Positions 1 through 5,144 of a stretch of DNA of 5,144 nt are shown here, piece after piece (the first letter of the stretch is position 1; each line of letters starts with the position of its first letter). A model generated the notes under the pieces. The model made no database searches and was not told the DNA's origin. It saw only the letters and a program-made list of their open reading frames with translations. The DNA is from Pseudomonadota bacterium. GTDB taxonomy: Bacteria > Pseudomonadota > Alphaproteobacteria > Parvibaculales > Parvibaculaceae. A program made the position numbers and the translations under genes. Location of the stretch: NCBI GenBank assembly GCA_021780275.1, contig JAJXZC010000709.1, positions 1 through 5,144 of the forward strand, given 5' to 3'.

Positions 1-236
1 GCGCGGGTGTTGGCGACCAGCACGTCGCAAGGGTCGCCGTCGCCTGACAACGTATGCGGAATGAATCCGTAGTTTCCGGGATAGCGCATGGCGGTGTAGA
101 GAAACCGGTCGACCACCAGCGTGCCGGCGTCCTTGTCCATCTCGTATTTGATCGGTTCGCCGCCGACCGGCACTTCGATGATGACATTGACTTCACGGGG
201 CGGATCGATCCCGATCGAAATGGCGTCGATGCGCAT
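1..236 (-). CDS. ppa: Inorganic pyrophosphatase, N-terminal part (cut by window edge)
   Basis: Soluble family I inorganic pyrophosphatase, a cytoplasmic Mg-dependent enzyme that hydrolyses pyrophosphate to two phosphates and so pulls biosynthetic reactions forward. Only the first 78 residues are in the window; the family is usually about 175 residues. The product begins MRIDAISIG and continues [20 protein letters not shown]. The family signature DGDPCDV lies at residues 66-72, with metal-binding aspartates D66, D68 and D71. Other expected active-site residues are present: E21, K30, E32, R44 and Y56, each one position later than in the E. coli enzyme. The ATG is supported by GGAG five bases upstream. 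It lies downstream of the GNAT gene on the same strand with a gap of 115 bases, so it could be read from its own promoter or from that gene's. Identification is by recalled family sequence and is very secure. Confidence 0.96.
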   Translation of the reverse strand, partial: MRIDAISIGIDPPREVNVIIEVPVGGEPIKYEMDKDAGTLVVDRFLYTAMRYPGNYGFIPHTLSGDGDPCDVLVANTR

Positions 237-241
237 GGATT

Positions 242-246
242 GCTCC
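242..246 (-). promoter_or_regulatory. Ribosome binding site of ppa
   Basis: Read on the minus strand this is GGAGC, placed five bases before the ATG at 236. It fixes the start of ppa at the MRIDAISIG methionine. Confidence 0.6.
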
Positions 247-326
247 GCGTAGAGTTGAAGATAAAAGGCTTTGACGCTGGATCCTGGGGCGCGGCGGCTT
301 GGGCCAAGGCCGGCTTCGACGTGCGG

Positions 327-345
327 CGAAACCCCTGCGGTTTCG
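327..345 (-). terminator. Small hairpin after the GNAT gene, possible weak terminator
   Basis: A perfect 7-base inverted repeat, CGAAACC and GGTTTCG, encloses a five-base loop. It begins seven bases beyond the stop codon of the GNAT gene. No run of T follows in the minus-strand direction, so it is not a convincing intrinsic terminator. It could stabilise the mRNA end, or be chance. The rest of the 237-351 gap shows nothing else I can name. Confidence 0.25.
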
Positions 346-351
346 AAGGGC

Positions 352-861
352 TTAGTTAGTCCAGGCGAAGGCGACCTTGTCGAGCGACTTGGGTCCGAAT
401 TTCTCCGACGAGCGCGCAACCATGCGGCCGCCAAGGGCGCGGTAAAACTCGGTCGCGGTTTCGTTGTCCGAGAGCGCCCAGATCACCATGCTCTTCAGCC
501 CGCTCTGCAACAGGTCGCGCCTGGCTGACGTGAACAGCCGGCGTCCGAAACCGAGCCCCTGAAATTCCGGCCGCAAATAAAGTTCATAGATCTCGCCCTC
601 AAAGTGAAGGCTGCGCGCGCGGTTGCGGCCGTAATTGGCATAGCCGGCGACCTTCTCGCCGAATACCAGCACGCTGACGCGGCTGCCCTTGCGGATCGCG
701 CTGTCCCACCATTGCGGGCCACGGCGGTTGATCAGCTTCTCCAGCTCGGCGCCGGGAATGATGCCCTGATAGGCCGAGCGCCAGGCTTCGTCATGCGTGG
801 ACGCTACCGCCGCCGCGTCCGCAGCTTTGGCCGGCCGAACCTCGATCAGGGTTGTGCTCAT
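352..861 (-). CDS. GNAT family N-acetyltransferase
   Basis: Acetyl-CoA-dependent N-acetyltransferase of the GNAT (RimI-like) superfamily, cytoplasmic, 169 residues, a full-length single domain. Motif A, the acetyl-CoA pyrophosphate-binding loop, is at residues 91-110 and contains [15 protein letters not shown], matching the Q-x-x-G-x-G/A pattern at Q101, G104 and G106. Strand and helix B elements follow, with W128, N133 and FYRALGG at 139-145; Y140 is the usual candidate general acid. The N-terminal segment with [11 protein letters not shown] is typical of this subgroup. The substrate cannot be read from sequence. I chose the ATG at 861 over an in-frame TTG at 873 because the TTG has no Shine-Dalgarno sequence and adds only four residues. 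A GGGG run sits close before the ATG. The gene is divergent from the hydrolase gene and lies upstream of ppa. Confidence 0.9.
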   Translation of the reverse strand: MSTTLIEVRPAKAADAAAVASTHDEAWRSAYQGIIPGAELEKLINRRGPQWWDSAIRKGSRVSVLVFGEKVAGYANYGRNRARSLHFEGEIYELYLRPEFQGLGFGRRLFTSARRDLLQSGLKSMVIWALSDNETATEFYRALGGRMVARSSEKFGPKSLDKVAFAWTN

Positions 862-868
862 GACCCCA

Positions 869-897
869 ATCAAAGCAAGTCAGCGCGCCGGCTTCAA
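869..897 (-). promoter_or_regulatory. Candidate sigma-70-type promoter for the GNAT gene
   Basis: On the minus strand TTGAAG (897-892) is followed after 17 bases by TTTGAT (874-869). Each hexamer matches four of six consensus positions and the spacing is ideal. Transcription would start at or within a few bases of the ATG at 861, giving a leaderless or nearly leaderless mRNA, which fits the poor ribosome binding site. This is a weak match and may be chance. Confidence 0.22.
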
Positions 898-1138
898 GGT
901 CCATCATTAATTATCAGTTAAGCTGTGGATTTTTTGCATCAGTTTTACCGTCAGGCTGTACCGAAAAAGGACAGGCGGGCGGTTTTGGCGGCAGTTTTTC
1001 GCGTGATCGGCTGGATGGTACTCCCCAGCTGGACTTTCCTCCCGGCCATCTTCACGAAAAATCCCGCGGATTTGATTCGCCGCGCGTATCCTGCAGGGCG
1101 AATCCGATTTCATCCCCGCTGTCGCCTCAGGCCAATTC
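898..1138. other. Divergent intergenic region with small inverted repeats
   Basis: This region lies between the divergent GNAT and hydrolase genes and should hold the hydrolase promoter. The part from about 901 to 950 is markedly AT-rich and includes TTTTTTGCATC. TTGCAT at 934 has no convincing -10 box at the right distance. Nearer the hydrolase gene, AAATCC and GGATTT (1059-1073) form a 6-base stem around CGC, and GATTCGC (1074-1080) pairs with GCGAATC (1098-1104). These could be leader structure or an operator. AGG at 1129-1131 is a weak ribosome binding site seven bases before the hydrolase ATG. An open frame crosses the region from a GTG at 925 but has no protein-like features. Confidence 0.35.
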
Positions 1139-2038
1139 ATGCCATCGCTCAAGGTCATTTTCGCCCTGGTCCTGCTTGCCGCGGTCGGCGGACAGACTGT
1201 GGCGGCGCAAACCCGGCTCGGCGCCCAGGGGGTGGAGGGGGAGCCCGGTCGCAAGCAGGCATGGCTGGTCCCGTCGCCGGATCCGGACGTCGCAGCGCAC
1301 GCGCTATTGTTTCGCCCGCCCGGCGCCGGGCCGTTCCCATTGGTTGTTATCGCCCATGCCTCCACGCAAAACGTGCTGCGACGCGCGCAAATGCCGCAGC
1401 CCGAATATGCCGCGCTGTCGGCGTGGCTGGTGGCGCGGGGCTTTGCCGTGCTGGTGCCGGAACGCCCCGGTCACGGCGCGACCGGCGGGAAATATCTCGA
1501 GGACCAGGGCGGCTGCGACGAAGCCAACTATTCCCGCGCGGGGCATGCGACGGCGGACTCGATTGCCGCCGCGCTCAATTTTCTGCGCGAGCAACCCTTC
1601 ATCCGGCGGGACGGCGCGGTCGTCGTCGGGCATTCGGCCGGCGCCTGGGGCGCGCTGGCGCTGGCGGGCGGCAATCCGAAAGGCGTTTCAATGGTCATTG
1701 CATTCGCGCCGGGACGCGGCGGCCGCGCCAACGATTTTCCCAACCAGGTCTGCGCGCCGCGCACGCTGATCGCGGCGGCGGCTGAATTCGGCAATGGTGC
1801 GCGGGTGCCGGTGCTATGGCTGGTGGCAGCCAATGACACGTATTTCCCGCCCGAGCTGTCGCGGCAACTGGCCGATGCGTTTCGCGCGGGCGGCGACAAG
1901 GTGGAGTTCCGGATGCTGGCTGCGTATGGGGGCGAGGGCCACTGGCTCGCGGAGACCGATGGCGGCGTCAAGATCGCGGCACCGGAGCTGGAGCGCGCCC
2001 TGAAGGCGCTATCGCCGGCTGCGGCGAAGAAGCGATGA
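1139..2038 (+). CDS. Secreted alpha/beta hydrolase
   Basis: Serine hydrolase of the alpha/beta-hydrolase fold, 299 residues, probably exported to the periplasm. Residues 1-23 look like a Sec signal peptide: K5, a hydrophobic core VIFALVLLAAVGG, and an AxA-type site VAA before Q24. The core fold follows: PLVVIAHAST at 67-76 (oxyanion strand), RGFAVLVPERPGHGATGG at 100-117, and the nucleophile elbow VVVGHSAGAWG at 161-171 with catalytic S166 in GHSAG. The acid is probably D233 in LWLVAANDTYF and the histidine H268 in GEGHWL. C126 and C205 could form a disulfide after export. The lid and oxyanion regions resemble dienelactone hydrolase-like or prolyl-peptidase-like proteins, but the substrate (ester or peptide) is not determined. 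The ATG immediately precedes the signal peptide, with a weak AGG seven bases upstream. Its TGA overlaps the start of the DCC gene. Confidence 0.88.
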   Translation: MPSLKVIFALVLLAAVGGQTVAAQTRLGAQGVEGEPGRKQAWLVPSPDPDVAAHALLFRPPGAGPFPLVVIAHASTQNVLRRAQMPQPEYAALSAWLVARGFAVLVPERPGHGATGGKYLEDQGGCDEANYSRAGHATADSIAAALNFLREQPFIRRDGAVVVGHSAGAWGALALAGGNPKGVSMVIAFAPGRGGRANDFPNQVCAPRTLIAAAAEFGNGARVPVLWLVAANDTYFPPELSRQLADAFRAGGDKVEFRMLAAYGGEGHWLAETDGGVKIAAPELERALKALSPAAAKKR

Positions 2039-2457
2039 CATCCGGCGCGGCCAACCCTTGGCCGGACGATGACGTGATTCTCTATGACGGCGTCTGCGTG
2101 TTCTGCTCGCGCTGGATTCGCTTCATCGCGGCGCGCGATGTGGCGCGGCAATTCCGCTTCACCGCGATTCAATCAGGCTACGGCACGCGGCTGGCGCAGG
2201 CGTTCGGCATCGACCCCGACGATCCCGATACCAATGCCGTGATCCATGGCGGCGTCGCGTATTTCAAAACCGACGCCGCGTTGACCGTGCTGGGCGCCCT
2301 GCCGGGCTGGAGCTGGGTACGCCTGCTGCGTTCGGCGCCGAAGCCGCTCCGCGACACGGCCTACAATCTGGTCGCGCGGAATCGGTACCGGATTTTCGGG
2401 AAATACGAGGCGTGCTTCGTGCCGGACGCGGAGATGAGGGCGAGGGTGATGGAGTGA
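2035..2457 (+). CDS. DCC-family (DUF393) thiol-disulfide oxidoreductase-like protein
   Basis: Small protein of 140 residues belonging to the DCC/DUF393 family (YuxK-like), named for its conserved D-x-x-C-x-x-C motif. Here it is YDGVCVFC at residues 17-24, with D18, C21 and C24, directly after the first beta strand VILYD as in the family. The conserved C-terminal segment RNRYRIFGKYEACFVP is at 115-130. The motif resembles a thioredoxin-type redox site and the family is annotated as putative thiol-disulfide oxidoreductase, but the biological role is not established. There is no signal peptide, so it should be cytoplasmic. The ATG overlaps the TGA of the hydrolase gene as ATGA, which suggests translational coupling in a two-gene operon. 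Length is normal and nothing is missing. Its stop lies 12 bases from the stop of the opposing DUF3883 gene, with no terminator visible between them. Confidence 0.93.
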   Translation: MTSGAANPWPDDDVILYDGVCVFCSRWIRFIAARDVARQFRFTAIQSGYGTRLAQAFGIDPDDPDTNAVIHGGVAYFKTDAALTVLGALPGWSWVRLLRSAPKPLRDTAYNLVARNRYRIFGKYEACFVPDAEMRARVME

Positions 2458-2469
2458 GTGTGGACAGCA

Positions 2470-3303
2470 CTAAGAGAATGACGCCTCATAGCTGAGAGGA
2501 GACAGGTGCACGAAATTCTCCAGCGGGGGAGCTAACTCAAACATCCGAGGGCGCATTGAGAAATCAAAAACGCGGCATAGGCGAAACGCCTCGGGCCGTT
2601 CGGAAGAGAGAGATAGTTCATTTCTGGTAATGTAAAACGGTGTGACGTCTGAGCCCACGGTGGTTTTTACTTCAAGAAATCGCTCTTTGCCCCTTTCGTC
2701 AAACGAAAGAATATCGTAGCCAGCTCCGTCGCCGTCCTCCTCTGAAATCCATCGGATCTTCTTCGCAAGGTCTGACCGGTCGAGACTTCTGAGTCTGTCT
2801 CGTTCGAATTGGAAAACCAGCTCTTCGCCATCGCGCCCAAGTTTTCGGTTTCGGAAGTCTCGCTCAACGGGATTAAACTTCCGAACAAGGCGCTCGATGT
2901 CTTCCCGCTGCGGGGTCGCGGGTAGGAGTGCGGGAGGAGTCTCAACGAAAAGTCCTGGCCGCTCAGTAAATCCGCCAACGGTCCTCTCTGGATGCAGAGC
3001 AACAGGATTTTGCGTGAGGTAACGGTCGATCGCCGCAATAATTGCTTTCTGATAGTTAGTTGCTGGAAGATATCCCCGGATTCTCGGAAGGCCGAGTCGC
3101 TGAAGCACCGCTGAAATATTCTGGTGTTTGAACTCAATTGACCCTTCGGTTCGATCGATCTTTCTTCTAAGAAGCCGGTTATGCTCGGCTTTATTAAAAG
3201 GAATGCCACCAGCTTCGTCATTTAGCATCAAGAAATAGTCGGAGATTATGAGATTTAGTTCCTCATCCGTCCAATTGCGCCGTTCGCTCGGTTCTATTGA
3301 CAC
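2470..3303 (-). CDS. DUF3883 (NO VEIN C-terminal) PD-(D/E)xK nuclease-like protein
   Basis: Protein of 277 residues with two recognisable parts. Residues 10-95 form a module with NWTDEELNLIISDYF, GSIEFKHQNISAVLQRLG and GYLPATNYQKAI, a pattern I recall at the N-terminus of other bacterial restriction-like proteins; its function is unknown. Residues about 155-260 fit DUF3883: LGRDGEELVFQFE (E160/E161), GAGYDILSFDE (D197), RFLEVKTT (E211, K213), then FYITRNELSL and FRLCRVFDF. Together E, D and E-x-K match a PD-(D/E)xK nuclease core. Related domains occur in helicase- and ATPase-linked defence proteins and in plant NOV. The inference is DNA cleavage, perhaps of modified or foreign DNA; there is no methyltransferase in view. 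The start is the GTG at 3303, the first start codon in the frame, but no good ribosome binding site precedes it. It follows the 72-aa gene by five bases, probably in one operon. GC is much lower than in its neighbours (24 of 60 bases at 3181-3240, against 47 of 60 at 1621-1680), pointing to horizontal acquisition. Confidence 0.82.
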   Translation of the reverse strand: MSIEPSERRNWTDEELNLIISDYFLMLNDEAGGIPFNKAEHNRLLRRKIDRTEGSIEFKHQNISAVLQRLGLPRIRGYLPATNYQKAIIAAIDRYLTQNPVALHPERTVGGFTERPGLFVETPPALLPATPQREDIERLVRKFNPVERDFRNRKLGRDGEELVFQFERDRLRSLDRSDLAKKIRWISEEDGDGAGYDILSFDERGKERFLEVKTTVGSDVTPFYITRNELSLSSERPEAFRLCRVFDFSMRPRMFELAPPLENFVHLSPLSYEASFS

Positions 3304-3308
3304 AGCAA

Positions 3309-3527
3309 TTAGAGTTGCCCGCCTCGCGCTTGAGGTCGGATATACGACGGTATCGGGTCAAGGTCGTATTTATTTCCAAACCATTCGACAAATTCCAACG
3401 GCCCTTCGTTCGACGACCAGCGGTCGATCAAATATTTCTCGTCCATTCCGGCATCCGCGATCGTGATGCAGTAAATTTGATGAAGCCGTCTATCAACGGC
3501 AACGCGCCAGTCGCGATACGATACCAT
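3309..3527 (-). CDS. Small conserved-looking protein of unknown function
   Basis: A 72-residue acidic-to-neutral soluble protein; I do not recognise the family with certainty. It has the layout MVSYRDWRVAVDRRL (1-15), IYCITIADAGMDEKYLIDRW (18-37), then PLEFVEWFGNKYDLDPI (43-59). The spaced aromatic residues (W7, W37, W49) and the FVEWFG block look like a folded helical domain, not a chance frame. It has no membrane segment or signal peptide. The ATG at 3527 is preceded by GGTGGAG with a six-base spacer, the best ribosome binding site in this half of the window; an alternative GTG at 3539 lies inside that site and is unlikely. The stop is five bases before the GTG of the DUF3883 gene, so the two are probably co-transcribed and perhaps coupled. 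By position it could be a regulator, inhibitor or partner of the nuclease-like protein, which is pure inference. Confidence 0.65.
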   Translation of the reverse strand: MVSYRDWRVAVDRRLHQIYCITIADAGMDEKYLIDRWSSNEGPLEFVEWFGNKYDLDPIPSYIRPQARGGQL

Positions 3528-3533
3528 CGGACA

Positions 3534-3540
3534 CTCCACC
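3534..3540 (-). promoter_or_regulatory. Strong ribosome binding site of the 72-aa gene
   Basis: Minus-strand GGTGGAG lies six bases before the ATG at 3527. It decides the start and argues that the small frame is a real gene. Confidence 0.6.
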
Positions 3541-3590
3541 CAGCGGCGCGATATGCGAGAGCCACTATCGACCTCGAGATTTTAAGGTAG

Positions 3591-3613
3591 ATTGCCGGCT
3601 CACGCCCGGCAAT
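3591..3613. repeat. REP-like palindrome between amine oxidase and small gene
   Basis: A perfect 8-base inverted repeat, ATTGCCGG and CCGGCAAT, encloses the seven-base loop CTCACGC, and is followed by GACG. Palindromes with ATTGCCGG...CCGGCAAT arms are, as I recall, scattered widely between genes in Bradyrhizobium-type genomes. It begins about 24 bases after the amine oxidase stop and ahead of the 72-aa gene on the same strand, so it may act as a terminator or mRNA stabiliser for the oxidase transcript. Only a short mixed CTACCTTAAAA stretch follows in the minus direction. It also sits near the edge of the lower-GC segment. The rest of the 3541-3636 gap holds nothing further that I can name. 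Confidence 0.6.
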
Positions 3614-3636
3614 GACGAAAGAGAGAATAGCAACGA

Positions 3637-4893
3637 TCATTCCGTCGCGAACGACGCCATAACTTCCCCCGCCGCCCGTTCCCCGCTGTCCCGCGCCCCA
3701 TGCGCGGTCGAGAAAAAGTTCGGCGAGGTGGCTTCGCCGGCGAAGAACAAGCGTCCGTCGACGGGGGCGGCGAGCACGGCGCGCATCCCGGCGCGGCCGG
3801 GCAACGCGTGCGAATAGGAACCGCGCGCGAACGGGTCATGCGCCCAGCGCGATTCAACAAGCGGCTTTAATCTGCGGCGAAAATCGCTGCCGAGCAGCGC
3901 CCCCACCTCGTCAATCGAGTGGGCCGCGATCGCGCCGTCGCCGGCGTCCTACAGTTCCTGCGCAAAACGTCCGCCGAAAAAGCCCTCGATGCAGGGCTGG
4001 CCGAAGGGGCGCAGATGAAAGGTCCCCATCGCCGTGCGCATGGTGGCGCCGCGCAGGTTGCCTTCCTTCGGCAGTGCCTCCGGTTCGTCGAGCGCCAGCA
4101 TCACCTTGTCGGCAAGGCCGAGCGGCAGACCGGCGGCCGCATCGACTTTCCGGGGCAGCGCGGGGTGAAAGCGGATCGCCTGCTGTGCGATGAGATTGGT
4201 CGACACCGTGACGATCGCCCGCTCCGCGGTGATCGTGCCGCGCGAGGTCTCGATGCGCAGGCGCTTTGCCGAATGATCGATCAGCGTCACCGTGCAATTG
4301 AAGGCGACCGGCAGGCCCGCGCCATAGGCCGCCATCAGCGCGCCATAACCCCGGCGCACCCGCCAGTTGAGGTCGGTGTCCTCATAGGCATCGAAATCGA
4401 GGACGGAGACCTGGTCGAGCTCGCAGCCGTTCACATAGGTCGAGATCGCGTCGATCATCGGATTCCAGCGATTGCCGGGCTCGAGACATTTCTCCGCGGC
4501 AAAGTCGCGGCCACTTCTGGCGGCCTGTTTGGCGGCTTGCTCGAGGCGGTCGTAGAAGGCGTCCATCGCGCGGGTGAATTCTTCACGCTCCGCTTGCGGA
4601 AACGCCTTGCCGTAGGCCCGCTCGCGCCAGGGCGGCAGCGTCCGATCGATGGTGAAGTTCCACTCTTCGGCGATCTTGACGAAAGAGTTGCTGTCCGCCG
4701 AATGCAGCCAGCCGCAGCCGAGATCGAAGGTGACTTCGGGCGAGGCCATAATGGTGTGGCCGCGGCCGCCGACCCGCTCGCGCGCTTCCAGCACGAGGAG
4801 TGAGAGGCCGGAATGTTCGAGCGCCCGCGCCGCACCGAGGCCTGCGGCGCCGGCACCGATGATGGCGACATCGACTTCGGAGGGGAGGGACAT
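3637..4893 (-). pseudogene. Flavin amine oxidase gene interrupted by an in-frame TAG
   Basis: FAD-dependent flavin monoamine oxidase family, with an original product of about 418 residues. The N-terminal Rossmann FAD motif is VAIIGAGAAGLGAARAL at 9-25 (G13, G15, G18), with E37 as the ribose-binding acid. VGGRGHT at 41-47 and DLGCGWLHS at 57-65 follow. The frame runs to residue 314 (GGRFAQEL) and meets TAG at 3951-3949. The same frame then continues without a break for 103 residues, with RWAHDPFARGSYSHALPG and the C-terminal FAD motif LFFAGEATSPNFFSTAHGA (about 382-400), to a stop at 3637. A single base change, for example from GAG or CAG, explains the interruption. The truncated 314-residue product would lack the C-terminal FAD contacts and is probably inactive. 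The ATG at 4893 has no visible ribosome binding site, and the palindromic element lies directly upstream. The substrate (a polyamine or other amine) cannot be told. A sequencing error or stop-codon readthrough are alternatives. Confidence 0.85.
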
Positions 4894-4900
4894 GGGATAT

Positions 4901-4980
4901 GGCGAATGGTGAGTAGCGAATGGCGAATAGGGTATAGCAGGTCTAACCCTCTATTCGCTATTCGCCACTCCCTATTCGCT
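4901..4980. repeat. 80-base imperfect palindrome built of GCGAAT/ATTCGC units
   Basis: The left arm (4901-4933) carries three GCGAAT units and the right arm (4946-4980) three ATTCGC units, in matching order. Reverse-complementing the right arm aligns it with the left over its full length with about five single-base differences and one two-base gap. The spacer is 12 bases (4934-4945). The innermost stem is GCGAATGGCGAATAGGGT (4916-4933) against 4946-4965. Several differences become G-U pairs if read as plus-strand RNA. The element fills the gap between the typA stop and the amine oxidase ATG. It resembles REP/BIME-type or miniature inverted-repeat elements of Bradyrhizobium-like genomes and could fold as a terminator for typA, although no T-run follows. 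Confidence 0.75.
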
Positions 4981-4983
4981 CTC

Positions 4984-5144
4984 TTACGCCACCGCTTCCT
5001 TGGCCTTTTCCGCGCGCTTGCGGTCGTTGGCGTCGAGGAACTTCTTGCGCAGCCGGATCGACTTCGGGGTCACCTCGACCAGTTCGTCGTCCTCGATATA
5101 GGCCAGCGCCTTTTCCAGCGTCATCTTGATCGGCGGCGTCAGCC
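4984..5144 (-). CDS. typA: GTP-binding protein TypA/BipA, C-terminal end (cut by window edge)
   Basis: Only the last 52 codons and the TAA stop lie in the window. The product reads [20 protein letters not shown] followed by [20 protein letters not shown] and a basic, alanine-rich tail ending EKAKEAVA. This is the conserved C-terminus of TypA/BipA, a ribosome-associated translational GTPase of about 600 residues that helps 50S subunit assembly and stress or cold growth. The GTPase domain lies outside the window, so its integrity cannot be judged. The family C-terminal domain with [13 protein letters not shown] is intact. The stop is followed at once by the palindromic element. The amine oxidase gene lies downstream on the same strand, 90 bases away. 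Confidence 0.95.
   Translation of the reverse strand, partial: LTPPIKMTLEKALAYIEDDELVEVTPKSIRLRKKFLDANDRKRAEKAKEAVA

Noticed and set aside
862..873. TTG at 873 as the start of the GNAT gene
   Set aside because: No ribosome binding site precedes it, and the ATG four codons later gives the usual family start.
925..1785. A 286-codon plus-strand frame starting GTG before the hydrolase
   Set aside because: It runs in another frame through the hydrolase, whose signal peptide and GHSAG motif fix the true frame. The translation is rich in Arg, Gly and Ala, and no ribosome binding site is seen.
1528..2172. A 214-codon minus-strand frame
   Set aside because: Antisense to the hydrolase and DCC genes, both with recognisable motifs; no motif of its own.
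2667..3221. A 184-codon minus-strand frame inside the DUF3883 gene
   Set aside because: Same strand but shifted frame. The DUF3883 frame has the EVK and GYDI motifs, and this one has no family features.
2473..3628. AGAGAAT direct repeats at 2473-2479 and 3622-3628 as a target-site duplication around the low-GC genes
   Set aside because: Seven bases in purine-rich sequence can recur by chance, and no terminal inverted repeats, transposase or integrase are present.
3637..3906. A separate 89-aa gene starting at the GTG at 3906
   Set aside because: Its frame is continuous with the amine oxidase upstream of the TAG and it is simply that protein's C-terminal FAD-binding part; no ribosome binding site supports a separate start.
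3907..3951. A frameshift in the amine oxidase
   Set aside because: The codon positions before and after the interruption are in phase, and the 14 codons after the TAG are open, so a nonsense change, not an insertion or deletion, explains the break.
3919..4803. A 294-codon open frame on the plus strand
   Set aside because: It lies wholly antisense to the amine oxidase gene, whose frame carries clear FAD motifs. High-GC DNA often gives long mirror frames, and its residues (repeated RGDR, GRH, RAG runs) are not protein-like.
4901..4980. CRISPR array
   Set aside because: The repeated units are only 6-8 bases and are arranged as inverted arms, without regular spacers.

Overview
The window looks like chromosomal DNA from an alphaproteobacterium of the Bradyrhizobium/Rhodopseudomonas kind. 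This is inferred from the high GC content of most genes, the close match of the ppa and typA ends to what I recall for that group, and two palindromic intergenic repeats of a style common there. I ran no database search, so the genus is an inference.

Layout from left to right: the 5' part of ppa (inorganic pyrophosphatase, minus strand, cut by the window edge); a GNAT acetyltransferase gene (minus); a divergent intergenic region of about 280 bases; a plus-strand pair made of a secreted alpha/beta hydrolase and a DCC-family (DUF393) thiol-disulfide oxidoreductase-like protein, overlapping by ATGA; then, convergent with that pair and only 12 bases away, a minus-strand two-gene unit of clearly lower GC. 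This unit is a 72-aa unknown protein followed by a 277-aa protein with a C-terminal DUF3883 PD-(D/E)xK nuclease-like domain. Next come a REP-like hairpin, a flavin amine oxidase gene (minus) interrupted by one in-frame TAG, an 80-base imperfect palindrome built of ATTCGC/GCGAAT units, and the 3' end of typA (BipA GTPase, minus) running off the right edge.

Ppa and TypA are housekeeping genes. The hydrolase and DCC genes are probably translationally coupled, but no shared pathway can be read from the sequence. The low-GC two-gene unit looks like an acquired insertion between ordinary chromosomal genes and is the best candidate for an undescribed system, possibly restriction or phage defence. 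The amine oxidase looks like a recent pseudogene: its frame is intact on both sides of a single stop, and the C-terminal FAD-binding motif lies after it. No tRNA, rRNA, CRISPR array, transposase or integrase is visible.
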